Assembly (NCBI RefSeq): GCF_001424345.1 | Contig: NZ_LMPF01000001.1 | Coordinates: 757,990 to 821,989 of the forward strand | Direction: 5' to 3' | Source of the DNA: Burkholderia sp. Leaf177 | Lineage (GTDB): Bacteria; Pseudomonadota; Gammaproteobacteria; Burkholderiales; Burkholderiaceae | Length of the DNA: 64,000 bases | Part shown: one piece after another, positions 41,079-48,406 of the stretch | Position numbering within the stretch: position 1 is the first letter of the stretch | Layout: every line of letters begins with the position of its first letter | Translations under genes and position numbers: made by a program | The notes under the pieces: model-generated | Told to the model about the DNA's origin: nothing | Database searches by the model: none | Seen by the model: only the letters and a program-made list of their open reading frames with translations

Positions 41079-43433
41079 TCAGAAATTCTTTGTTATACCG
41101 GCATATAGCGCAACGTGCGGACCATACTGCGGCGCACCTACACCAATGCCCGAGCCATCGCGTAACTCATACACACGGTTGAACGCGTTAATGAGAAGCA
41201 GTCGCCCGTCGAACTTGCCGATGAGCGGCTCCTTGAAGTCGAAATGATGAATCACGCCGAGGTTGACCTGCGTGTACACCGGCAATCGATCCGTGTTGGC
41301 GAAACCGCTCCGTAGTCCGCTGCCGACAATGCCATCGAAGGTAAATGTCGTCGTTCCCAACTGATAAGCACCGCCAAACGATGCGGTCACGCGCTGGTCA
41401 TGATCGAGGAACACGTAATGGCTGCCGATAAACGCGAGTTCATCGGCACCGAAGTTGAACTGCGCCGAGTCGATGTCCTTACCCTGGGCGCGGCTGAACG
41501 CCACGTTCATATACGCCGAGACGTTTCCTTGTTTGTAGTTGCCGGTGAATTCGACGCCGTACACGCGTCCATACTGGTAGTTGAACGGAGTGAAAATCAG
41601 CGCGGTGCCGAACTGGCCTTCATCGAGCAGATTGGTCGATTTCTTGTAGTACGCATCCACGCCGACGGTGATCGCGGACGTCAGCCGTTGCGTGACGCCG
41701 AGATCGAAATAGTGGCTGCGTTCCGGCTGCACGGGATCGTTTTGCGTCGATGTCTGCGCCGTGGTTCCAGCGAACCGGGCGATGTCCGCGCCAGAAACAA
41801 GCTCAAACGCCGGCGGCGTGAAGTAGCGCGAATAACCCGCGTGAACGGTGGTTGTCGGCGTCAATGCATACACAAGGCCGACGCGCGGACTAAGCTGACT
41901 CGCGCTTACGTACTCGTCCATCTTGTCGTAGCGCAGGCCGTAATTGATCGTGAGTTTGTCGGTGACTTTCCACTCGTCCTGCACGTAGGCACTGTAGAGA
42001 TAACCCGTCTTGCTGCTCGAATCCGGCACGTTGAAGGGTTGATCGGAGGTCTGGTTGCCGTCTGCATCGGCGGGAAAAACGCTCAGATCATTGTTGAACA
42101 CCGCGTGTTCCTGTTGAAACGATATACCCGCGCGCAACGTGTGCTTTGCGTTGAGCCGGTAGGTCGTGTCCGCCTGCACGCCGTTCGCGGTGTCGCTGTG
42201 AAAATCACTCGCGGCCACGCCGTTGAAAAGCAGATCGCCGACCGGATCAGGATTGAATTTCGTGCGGGAATAACGCGTGAAAAGCGCCACCTGATAGTCC
42301 AGTGCGCCGCCGTTCGTGCCTTGCAAAGCGACGACCGCGAACTGATTGAGCTCGGACTGGGTTTCGTTGAGTTTGCTCGAATCGAAGGCGGTGTTGCCGT
42401 TCAACGTGAAGTTGGTCGGCAAGCCGGCCGTGTTTGGAATATCGAACTGATTGCTGGTCGTGCCGAACATCAGACTCACGCGCGTGAGCGGATTGATGAT
42501 GTACGACATGAGCCCGAATGCATCGCCTTGACGCGTGTGATCGTGAATGGCGTTCGCGCTCGATGTCGGATTTTCTATACCCAGGTTGTTCTCGCCAACC
42601 GAGCCGCTGAAGTAGTAGCTGAACGGGCCCTTGCTGCCGAATACATCGGCGCTGGTCCTGATGGTTTGATGGCTGCCGCCGAATACATCGATGGACCCGC
42701 CGTTACCTTGGTCGCCGTTCTTCGTATGGATATCGACAATGCCGGCCGTCCGGTCACCGTATTGTGCGGGTAAAGCCCCCGTCAACAGATTCAATTGATC
42801 GATGATGCGCGTATCGAGCGATTGCCCGAAACCGCTGATCGGTTCCGGGATGATCACGCCGTTGATCCGGTATTGCAGGTTTGCGTGGTCTCCCCGCACG
42901 TGCAACTGGCCATACGAATCGCTTGCCACGCCCGGCGCTTGCAGCAGCACCTGATTGAGCGGCGTGTCCTGGCCGGCGGGAAGGGTGTTGATATCACCCT
43001 GACTGAATCGATACACACTGCTTCCCGTCTCCGGCAGCAATCCATTGCGCGCCCGGTCGAGTCGCTTGGCGTTGACTTGTACATCGAGCGTGTCGCTCTT
43101 TATAATCGATATGGATACCGAAGTATCACGGCCGTCATTTGTGGTCGCTATGCTGCTTCCGCTTGCGTACCCTGGTGCGGCCACGACCACGGCGTAGGTG
43201 CCCGAAATGACGTTGTGTACGACGAAATGGCCGCCTTTGTCCGTGCTGGCTGTCCCGGCGGCCGCGCCGCTTGCGCTTTGCAGTACTACGCTGGCGTTCG
43301 CGACGGGCTTGCCCGCGCAGTCGATCACAGAGCCGGAAACCGTGCCGGCTGATCCGGCGGCATGAGCGTGAGTCGCCGCCATTTGAGCGAAGAGCAGCAG
43401 TGCCGTATGGGCGAAGAGCGTGCGATTTTTCAT
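41079..43433 (-). CDS. TonB-dependent outer-membrane receptor with N-terminal carboxypeptidase-regulatory-like domain
   Basis: A 784-residue receptor. It has a signal peptide (residues 1-26, ending AHAHA), then an Ig-like carboxypeptidase-regulatory domain at about 29-110 (VSGSVIDCAGKPVANASVVLQS, GHFVVHNVISGTYAVVV). A plug domain follows at about 140-260 (LNQVLLQAPGVASDSYGQLHVRG, LPAQYGDRTAGIVDI), then a 22-strand-type barrel ending in the terminal aromatic residue (GITKNF). exbB, exbD and tonB follow on the same strand. A palindrome upstream resembles a Zur site, so zinc or another metal chelate is a possible substrate, but no His-rich loop typical of zinc receptors is obvious. Substrate is not known. 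Confidence 0.9.
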   Translation of the reverse strand: MKNRTLFAHTALLLFAQMAATHAHAAGSAGTVSGSVIDCAGKPVANASVVLQSASGAAAGTASTDKGGHFVVHNVISGTYAVVVAAPGYASGSSIATTNDGRDTSVSISIIKSDTLDVQVNAKRLDRARNGLLPETGSSVYRFSQGDINTLPAGQDTPLNQVLLQAPGVASDSYGQLHVRGDHANLQYRINGVIIPEPISGFGQSLDTRIIDQLNLLTGALPAQYGDRTAGIVDIHTKNGDQGNGGSIDVFGGSHQTIRTSADVFGSKGPFSYYFSGSVGENNLGIENPTSSANAIHDHTRQGDAFGLMSYIINPLTRVSLMFGTTSNQFDIPNTAGLPTNFTLNGNTAFDSSKLNETQSELNQFAVVALQGTNGGALDYQVALFTRYSRTKFNPDPVGDLLFNGVAASDFHSDTANGVQADTTYRLNAKHTLRAGISFQQEHAVFNNDLSVFPADADGNQTSDQPFNVPDSSSKTGYLYSAYVQDEWKVTDKLTINYGLRYDKMDEYVSASQLSPRVGLVYALTPTTTVHAGYSRYFTPPAFELVSGADIARFAGTTAQTSTQNDPVQPERSHYFDLGVTQRLTSAITVGVDAYYKKSTNLLDEGQFGTALIFTPFNYQYGRVYGVEFTGNYKQGNVSAYMNVAFSRAQGKDIDSAQFNFGADELAFIGSHYVFLDHDQRVTASFGGAYQLGTTTFTFDGIVGSGLRSGFANTDRLPVYTQVNLGVIHHFDFKEPLIGKFDGRLLLINAFNRVYELRDGSGIGVGAPQYGPHVALYAGITKNF

Positions 43434-43860
43434 CGATTATTTTTTTGCTTGAGTGGCGGTGATGTGCGTAACGGGTTAGCTCGATCCGTGTTTTTAGAAG
43501 CGCGCAATCGGCTTTAGTACGTGCCAATATGTAATGTTATAACATTCGTAGCGAAGTGTACGAGGACTTTTTGCGTATGAATCGTTCAGAAAGCTATTGG
43601 TAAATGTTTTGTCGGGATTGTTCGGCCGTAGGCAAAACCACGTTGTAGACGTCCGTGGTCCTTGGGCCGAGGTGTTGCGCGGCGCGCATTGTTCCGACGC
43701 ACACGACACGAGATCGCGCACTCTGCGTATCTAGCGCGTTTGCCAACGTATGTAGTTCTTGGTCGCAAGCCAAGGGTGAATGCTGCAGCGGTACGGGTTC
43801 GATGATTCTTCTACTGCGTGGCAATAGGAAAAAACCAGCCCAGCTACTCAACAACGAATC
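43434..43860. other. 427-bp intergenic region between the receptor and DUF1223 genes
   Basis: Apart from the palindrome listed separately at 43533-43546, nothing convincing is seen. Overlapping short open frames on both strands have no ribosome binding site and no recognisable similarity. The region presumably carries the receptor promoter. Confidence 0.5.
43533..43546. promoter_or_regulatory. Perfect palindrome AATGTTATAACATT, candidate Zur operator
   Basis: A perfect 14-bp palindrome about 100 bases upstream of the TonB-dependent receptor gene. Its 12-bp core ATGTTATAACAT equals the core of the Zur box reported for the Agrobacterium group in comparative genomics (from memory). The longer gammaproteobacterial Zur box has extra central bases and does not fit. 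On the minus strand it contains TATAAC, which could be part of a -10 element, a typical place for a repressor. Confidence 0.5.
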
Positions 43861-44637
43861 TCATTCACCGCACGAAGCGAGCTCAGCCACTTGCAACACT
43901 TCGCCACTCGTTCCGCGTTCAACGAACGCAACGACGCCGAAGCGCATGGCATCCGACGCGTAATCGCCGGATAGTTGCGCGTGTCCTCCGGTCAATCGAA
44001 TCGGCCCGATCCATTGACGTACTACGCGATCGTGATGCAGCGTTGCGCCATTGTTTTCTCCGCCTTTGACCGCGCTGACGAGCTGGTTTTCATACACGGC
44101 GGCGTAGGCGACGGCGTCATCGGGAAGACTTTTGCGCGCTGCGAATGATGCATTGAAGGCGATGTGGCCAGGCGCTGATGGACGGCCATCGATATGAATA
44201 TCGGCGAGCGGCGTTTCACTGTTCAGCTGCTGAATACGCGATTCGAAACTTGCGTTGCTGGACCAGCTGCGCAGCTCGTTTCCGCCGACAAAAACTTCCG
44301 GCGTGTACACGACGTGTCCTCCACCATTCGATGTCAGTTGCTGCTGGCGTGTCGTGAATGCTGCTTGCGCAAAACGGTCTTTCCACGCCCAGTTGTCCCA
44401 GTAGTCCACGTGCAACGCGAGCGGGACAATGGTGCTTGTCTTGCGCGCGTGATCGAGCGCGCTTAGCCAGTTATCGGCGGGCGGGCAGCTGTTGCAGCCT
44501 TCGCTCGTATAAAGTTCGACGAGCGCCGCGCGATGAGCCGGGCTCGATGCGCTGCACATATTGATCGATGCAGCATTGGCGGTCGCGGCGCATAGCGAGA
44601 CCAGAACCGAGGCAAACCAAAAAGACAGAGCGCGCAT
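43861..44637 (-). CDS. Secreted DUF1223 thioredoxin-like protein
   Basis: A 258-residue protein with a signal peptide (MRALSFWFASVLVSLCAATANA, about 22 residues) followed by a thioredoxin-like domain with a CxxC pair, Cys48 and Cys51, in YTSEGCNSCPPADNW. Other DUF1223 features: LALHVDYWDNWAWKDRFAQ and YTPEVFVGG. The function is not established; the fold and motif suggest a periplasmic thiol redox protein. ATG 44637 gives a clean signal peptide. A GTAACC-N16-CGAA promoter lies 37 bases upstream, placing it in the SigF regulon with the sigma and anti-sigma genes next door. The receptor gene lies about 430 bases downstream and is probably a separate unit. Confidence 0.87.
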   Translation of the reverse strand: MRALSFWFASVLVSLCAATANAASINMCSASSPAHRAALVELYTSEGCNSCPPADNWLSALDHARKTSTIVPLALHVDYWDNWAWKDRFAQAAFTTRQQQLTSNGGGHVVYTPEVFVGGNELRSWSSNASFESRIQQLNSETPLADIHIDGRPSAPGHIAFNASFAARKSLPDDAVAYAAVYENQLVSAVKGGENNGATLHHDRVVRQWIGPIRLTGGHAQLSGDYASDAMRFGVVAFVERGTSGEVLQVAELASCGE

Positions 44638-44673
44638 CGCGGCCTCCACAGAAATAGGACAGATGAAACCTAA

Positions 44674-44699
44674 TTCGGCTTTGGCGTGAGACGGGTTAC
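44674..44699 (-). promoter_or_regulatory. SigF-type ECF promoter for the DUF1223 gene
   Basis: On the minus strand GTAACC (44699-44694), 16 bases, then CGAA (44677-44674, followed by TTA). This equals the GTAACC-N16-CGAA motif known for Caulobacter SigF. It lies in the short gap between the end of the nrsF paralogue and the DUF1223 gene. Confidence 0.85.
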
Positions 44700-44728
44700 A
44701 TCGCGAACAATAAAAGCGCGATGCGCAC

Positions 44729-45370
44729 CTACCATCGCAGGAAACGCGGTCCCAGAACGCCGCCAACCATTGTCGGCGCCATCATCCCGAGCACGTACCA
44801 GACGCCCCAGAACGGAACTGTCATTTCCACGCAGTAGAGCGTGTACACGAGCACCGCTTGTGCGCCGCTGAGCAGGCCGGCGGCAGCGCCGGCGATCACC
44901 GGACGCGTCGGCGCGAGTCCCTTCATGGCCCAGAACACCGCGATAAACGTTGGTATCGACAAGACCGAAATGTTCAACGCGCAGACCTGCCACGTGCTGC
45001 CGAGCACGAGTTTAAGCCGCAGCGCAGGGGGCGCAGCGACGATCACGGCTAGCGCCACTACCCATATCAATACGAGCGGCGCGGCGAGCGTGATCCATGC
45101 GAAGGTCGTGCCGGCGCCGGGACGTGACAGCCGCATCGCGATGAAGAGAGACGCGCCGACGACCGCCAGAGGGAACGCGACCTTCAGCCAGAAGAGCGGC
45201 GTAGTGAGCATTTGCGGCATGTCACCGCGTACGCCGTAAAGGGCAACGACCAGGCACGCAGCGCCACTCAAGCCGAAAAATAGCGCCGCTGCAAATCGTC
45301 GTGCAACAACATAGGGATGGGTTGGAACGATGCCGGTGGCAAGCATCGATACAAACTCGCTGGTTTTCAT
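44729..45370 (-). CDS. NrsF-like (DUF1109) membrane anti-sigma factor, paralogue 1
   Basis: A 213-residue protein starting MKTSEFVSMLATG, with six hydrophobic segments after a short cytoplasmic N-terminus and ending LGPRFLRW. It belongs to DUF1109, the NrsF/OsrA class that holds SigF-type ECF factors at the membrane. The two cysteines important in NrsF are present (in WQVCALN and LYCVEMTV). It is clearly a paralogue of the next gene: both share the opening, the cysteine contexts, [22 protein letters not shown] and the C-terminus. ATG 45370 has GGAG 9 bases upstream. It has its own SigF-type promoter, so it is not simply the third gene of the sigma operon. Confidence 0.88.
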   Translation of the reverse strand: MKTSEFVSMLATGIVPTHPYVVARRFAAALFFGLSGAACLVVALYGVRGDMPQMLTTPLFWLKVAFPLAVVGASLFIAMRLSRPGAGTTFAWITLAAPLVLIWVVALAVIVAAPPALRLKLVLGSTWQVCALNISVLSIPTFIAVFWAMKGLAPTRPVIAGAAAGLLSGAQAVLVYTLYCVEMTVPFWGVWYVLGMMAPTMVGGVLGPRFLRW

Positions 45371-45418
45371 GGCCACTCCGCTGACAGGAACCTTTTAGCG
45401 CCGAGCGCATGATTTCTA

Positions 45419-45444
45419 TTCGGTTCTGTCAGCGCGAGGGTTAC
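45419..45444 (-). promoter_or_regulatory. SigF-type ECF promoter for nrsF paralogue 1
   Basis: Minus strand GTAACC (45444-45439), 16 bases, CGAA (45422-45419, followed by TAG), 49 bases before the ATG at 45370. It lies in the 103-bp gap between the two anti-sigma paralogues. Confidence 0.85.
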
Positions 45445-45473
45445 GCTCGTTCGCGAATTAATTCAGCGGTATT

Positions 45474-46115
45474 TCACCAACGCAGGAAACGCGGCCCAAG
45501 CAACGCACCGATCAGCGTGGCGAGCGTCATGCCGAGCAGGTACCAGACTGCCCAGAACGCCACGCTCATTTCGGGGCAATGCAGGCAATAAGCCATCGTC
45601 GCGATGGTTCCCGCCAGCATGCCGCCGGCGGCGCCCGCGAGACGCAAGCGCGTGGGCGCAAGTCCGCGAATCGCCCAGAACACGGCGACAAAGGCCGGCA
45701 CCGAAAGCAGCACGATATTGAACGGGCAAGAGCGCCACGTGGTGCCCATCACGAGCGGAATGCGGGCATCGGGAGAGGCGAGGCAAAGGACGGCGACCGC
45801 AGCGCTCCACACCACGATGACAGGCACAGCCGGCGCTGCCCAGAAGGCGCCGATCCGTGTTCCCGGGCGCGACAAGCGCGCCGCCAGAAACAGTGCGCAC
45901 GCTGCAAGCGTCGCGGGGAATGCGAAGCGCGCCCAAAAGAGCGGCGTGCGCGATACCACCGCGATGTCGTGCCGCAAGCCATAAACCACCAGCATGAGCA
46001 CGAACGAACCAACGCCGCCGAGCAGCAACGCGCGCGCGAACCGGCGCCGGGACAGGCCGGTATCGGCGGGAGTGACGCCCGTCGAAAGAAGCGAAATCAG
46101 GTCCTCGGTCTTCAT
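45474..46115 (-). CDS. nrsF: NrsF-like (DUF1109) membrane anti-sigma factor, paralogue 2
   Basis: A 213-residue protein, [16 protein letters not shown], with six hydrophobic segments and the ending LGPRFLRW. Conserved cysteines occur in WRSCPFNI and in [10 protein letters not shown]; the latter has one extra Cys compared with paralogue 1. NrsF proteins hold SigF inactive and release it when their periplasmic cysteines react with metals or oxidants. Its ATG overlaps the sigma gene stop by four bases (ATGA), the standard coupling of sigma and cognate anti-sigma, so this copy is the likely primary partner. Confidence 0.9.
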   Translation of the reverse strand: MKTEDLISLLSTGVTPADTGLSRRRFARALLLGGVGSFVLMLVVYGLRHDIAVVSRTPLFWARFAFPATLAACALFLAARLSRPGTRIGAFWAAPAVPVIVVWSAAVAVLCLASPDARIPLVMGTTWRSCPFNIVLLSVPAFVAVFWAIRGLAPTRLRLAGAAGGMLAGTIATMAYCLHCPEMSVAFWAVWYLLGMTLATLIGALLGPRFLRW

Positions 46116-46657
46116 GCGTTGCCTCGAATCTTTGCGGCCAGCGCTTTCAATCCACGGTGAATGCCTACTTTGATAGCCGACTCCGACATGCCGGTGAGCG
46201 TCGCGGTCTCGGTCACCGAAAGCCCTTGCAGTTTTACATGGACGATCGGCAAGCGGTGACGGTCCGGCAACTGCTCGAGTAATTTGCCGATATCGCGTTT
46301 GGCGTCGGCGGGTTCTTCGTCGGAGGTCGCGAAGATATCGAGCGTCTCGTCCAACGGATCATTCAGCGCTTCGCGGCGCGATCGTGCGCGGAAAAAATCC
46401 ATCAGCTTGTAGCGCGCGATCGCGTGCACCCACGCGGTCAGCGGTTCGTCTGGCCGATACGTATGGCGGCTGTTGTGTACCGCGAGCAGGATTTCCTGCA
46501 CGACGTCCTCGATATCGTCCTGAAGGTAATAAATACGCTTTCTCAGGAAACCCCGCAGGTGGGCGGTCAGATCGTCGAGAAACGCGCGATACGCAGCCGC
46601 GTCGCCATCCAGGCCACGCACGAACAGCGCCCGGAGCCTTTCCTCGACTCCGGACAC
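46112..46657 (-). CDS. sigF: ECF sigma factor, SigF type
   Basis: Directs RNA polymerase to the GTAACC-N16-CGAA promoters around it. Region 2 spans about residues 35-85 ([33 protein letters not shown]) and region 4 about 120-175 ([34 protein letters not shown]). I place the start at GTG 46657, 181 residues, because the gene's own promoter has its CGAA element at 46678-46675, downstream of the apparent ATG at 46684. That ATG would not be on the transcript. AAGG 7 bases before the GTG serves as ribosome binding site. If another promoter exists further upstream, the longer 190-residue form is possible. Confidence 0.92.
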   Translation of the reverse strand: MSGVEERLRALFVRGLDGDAAAYRAFLDDLTAHLRGFLRKRIYYLQDDIEDVVQEILLAVHNSRHTYRPDEPLTAWVHAIARYKLMDFFRARSRREALNDPLDETLDIFATSDEEPADAKRDIGKLLEQLPDRHRLPIVHVKLQGLSVTETATLTGMSESAIKVGIHRGLKALAAKIRGNA

Positions 46658-46674
46658 ACCACCACCTTGTGTTA

Positions 46675-46700
46675 TTCGCTTCATCGCGGCATTGGGTTAC
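46675..46700 (-). promoter_or_regulatory. SigF-type ECF promoter of the sigF-nrsF operon (autoregulation)
   Basis: Minus strand GTAACC (46700-46695), 16 bases, CGAA (46678-46675, followed by TAA). Position just before the sigma gene implies positive autoregulation. It overlaps the apparent ATG of sigF and so helps decide the true start. Confidence 0.88.
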
Positions 46701-46710
46701 AGCGCGCTTC

Positions 46711-46745
46711 AAATAAAAAAGCGGCAGGGCGTCGAAGGCCTGCCG
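46711..46745 (-). terminator. Terminator of the glutathione transferase gene
   Basis: On the minus strand CGGCAGG (46745-46739) pairs with CCTGCCG (46728-46722), followed by C and a T-rich run. It ends just upstream of the sigF promoter and isolates the sigma operon from the gene before it. Confidence 0.8.
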
Positions 46746-46802
46746 AACGCGAAACGTGCGGATTGTGCCGCATCATATCGCTGCTGTCGATGCCGCAAAC
46801 GC

Positions 46803-47510
46803 TCAGCGCATGGCGTCCGGATAGTTCGACGGAAACAGCGCCCGGCGTGCCTGTTCATCGAGTTCGCGCTTGAATGTCAGGTCGCGGCCAACGGCGCGTG
46901 CGCGCGCAACCGCTGGCCGAGCGCTTATGGCATCGAAGAAACGGCGCAGGTTCGGGAACGCCGCAAGTGGGTCCGCTTCGCCCGGCAAGACTCGCGGCGC
47001 GCGTTCGAGCCATCCCCACGCGGACATATCGACGATCGAATAGTCCTGGCCGACGATGTATTCGCGGCCGGCCAGATGTTCGTCGAGCACTTGGTAATGC
47101 CGCTCGATTTCTCTCCTATAGCGATTGATCGCGTAAGGCAGCTTTTCGGGCGCTGCATGCTGGAAATGCACTGCCTGACCCGAAAACGGACCGATACCGG
47201 AGCTGATGAAAAACAGCCAGGAAAGCAGTTCCGGCCGGTCTGCAGGTGTCCCCGCGAAGCGCCCGGTCTTCTCGGCGAGATACAGCAGGATCGCGCTGGA
47301 GTCGAAGACCCGCGCCTCCGTGCCGTTAGGGCCGTCCGTGTCCACGATTGCCGGAACTTTGCCGTTCGGGTTGATGCTACGGAACGCGGGCAGATGCTGT
47401 TCGCCTTTGCTGGTATCGACGGGGATGAGCTCGTAATCGAGACCTGATTCTTCCAGAAACAAAGCGACCTTGGCGGGATTCGGCGTGGGGTGAAAGTAGA
47501 AGCGGATCAT
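46803..47510 (-). CDS. Glutathione S-transferase family protein
   Basis: A 235-residue protein, MIRFYFHPTPNPAKVALFLEESG, with an N-terminal thioredoxin-fold glutathione-binding domain (NPNGKVPAIVDTDGPNG and VFDSSAILLYLAEKTGRF, the conserved cis-Pro and Ser contacts) and an all-helical C-terminal domain (IVGQDYSIVDMSAWGWLERA). Resembles YfcG/Nu-class disulfide-reductase-like GSTs. The start at 47510 is the conserved one; the 19 codons upstream are not. Followed by its own terminator. It is next to the SigF regulon but no SigF-type promoter was found in front of it. Confidence 0.9.
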   Translation of the reverse strand: MIRFYFHPTPNPAKVALFLEESGLDYELIPVDTSKGEQHLPAFRSINPNGKVPAIVDTDGPNGTEARVFDSSAILLYLAEKTGRFAGTPADRPELLSWLFFISSGIGPFSGQAVHFQHAAPEKLPYAINRYRREIERHYQVLDEHLAGREYIVGQDYSIVDMSAWGWLERAPRVLPGEADPLAAFPNLRRFFDAISARPAVARARAVGRDLTFKRELDEQARRALFPSNYPDAMR

Positions 47511-47638
47511 GGCGTCCTGGGATTGAAGGGTTCGATTCAGGGTATCCGATGGAATCCGCGATGGCAATCGCGCGCCGTACGGCGTTTGCTTACGTTCTCA
47601 TCACAGCAAAGCCCGCCAAGAAAAAAAAGCGTTTTGCT

Positions 47639-47664
47639 GTAACCGGCAGTCAATCCCCGACGAA
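47639..47664 (+). promoter_or_regulatory. SigF-type ECF promoter for the MXKDX-repeat gene
   Basis: GTAACC (47639-47644), 16 bases, CGAA (47661-47664, followed by TTA) on the plus strand. The only downstream gene in this direction is the MXKDX peptide gene, 262 bases away. Confidence 0.8.
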
Positions 47665-47925
47665 TTAACTTGGAACACGCATCGTCTAGCCCGATGCCAG
47701 GTATCTGATGAAGATCAGGATGCCTACCCAATCCGGCTAGAAGAATTCTACTTACATCATGGAGATTTTTATCGTCAATCACATTCCCTGACGGTTAACA
47801 AGTCGATCAAGGCTACAACTGATTCGCAGGTTCCTGATTCTCATGAATGCACCTTGTGCATTGCAGCGTCAGGCGCTTTTATTTATCCGGCGCGACCGGT
47901 CACTTTTAGATGAGAAGAGGATGAT
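47665..47925 (+). other. Long leader between the SigF-type promoter and the MXKDX gene
   Basis: About 255 nt of transcript with no convincing gene; only frames of about 10 codons occur. A perfect 7-bp hairpin AATGCAC-CTT-GTGCATT lies at 47846-47862, 63 bases before the start codon. GAGAAGAGGA just before the ATG is the ribosome binding site. The leader could hold post-transcriptional control, or a second promoter may lie closer to the gene. Confidence 0.4.
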
Positions 47926-48159
47926 ATGAAACTGTTTATCACGGCAGCACTCGCAGCAACACTCGCCATGGGCGGTTCAATGGCATTTGCCCAGGCAAGC
48001 GATGCAATGGCCCACGATTCAATGGCAAAGGATTCGATGTCGAAAGACGCGATGCCCAAGGACTCCATGAAGAAGGATTCAATGAAAAAGGGCGACAAGA
48101 TGAAAAAGCACGATGCAATGGGCATGGGCCATCCCGCATCCGGCGCCATGGCGCAGTAA
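47926..48159 (+). CDS. Secreted methionine-rich pentapeptide MXKDX-repeat protein, MrpX-like
   Basis: A 77-residue preprotein with a signal peptide of about 24 residues (ending AFAQA). The mature part is about 53 residues with 10 methionines, mostly in repeats of the form M-x-K-D-x (MAKDS, MSKDA, MPKDS, MKKDS), and a His/Met end (KKHDAMGMGH). MXKDX proteins have no proven general function. The methionine-rich periplasmic peptide MrpX of Azospira suillum, controlled by SigF/NrsF, scavenges hypochlorite by methionine oxidation (recalled from the literature). The nearby SigF/NrsF genes and a SigF-type promoter upstream make the same role plausible here. Copper binding through Met/His is an alternative. 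Confidence 0.85.
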   Translation: MKLFITAALAATLAMGGSMAFAQASDAMAHDSMAKDSMSKDAMPKDSMKKDSMKKGDKMKKHDAMGMGHPASGAMAQ

Positions 48160-48173
48160 TTCCTCGCTGTTTA

Positions 48174-48220
48174 GAAAGCGATTCAAGGCTTCCGCTGAAT
48201 CGCTTTCGATCGAATCTTTT
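48174..48220 (+). terminator. Terminator after the MXKDX gene
   Basis: A perfect 12-bp stem GAAAGCGATTCA (48174-48185) / TGAATCGCTTTC (48196-48207) with a 10-base loop, followed by GATCGAATCTTTT. The T run is weak and delayed. Confidence 0.65.
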
Positions 48221-48406
48221 CCGCAAGCCAGATCCCGGCTCTTCGCAGAGTTGCAACAGCGGATTTTTGGCGAGGTTTAATCAGGTCTTGGCGTTGTCCA
48301 GGACGGTCAAAACCTGGGCGCAAGCTTTGACGCCGAGTGTGGCGAGTCTGCACATTCGCCCCCAAACCCTTCATTTTGATAAACAATAACGGCACCGCAC
48401 GTTTTC

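Noticed and set aside
43594..43854. Short Arg- and Cys-containing open frames between the receptor and DUF1223 genes.
   Set aside because: No ribosome binding site, overlapping frames on both strands, unusual composition and no similarity I can recognise.
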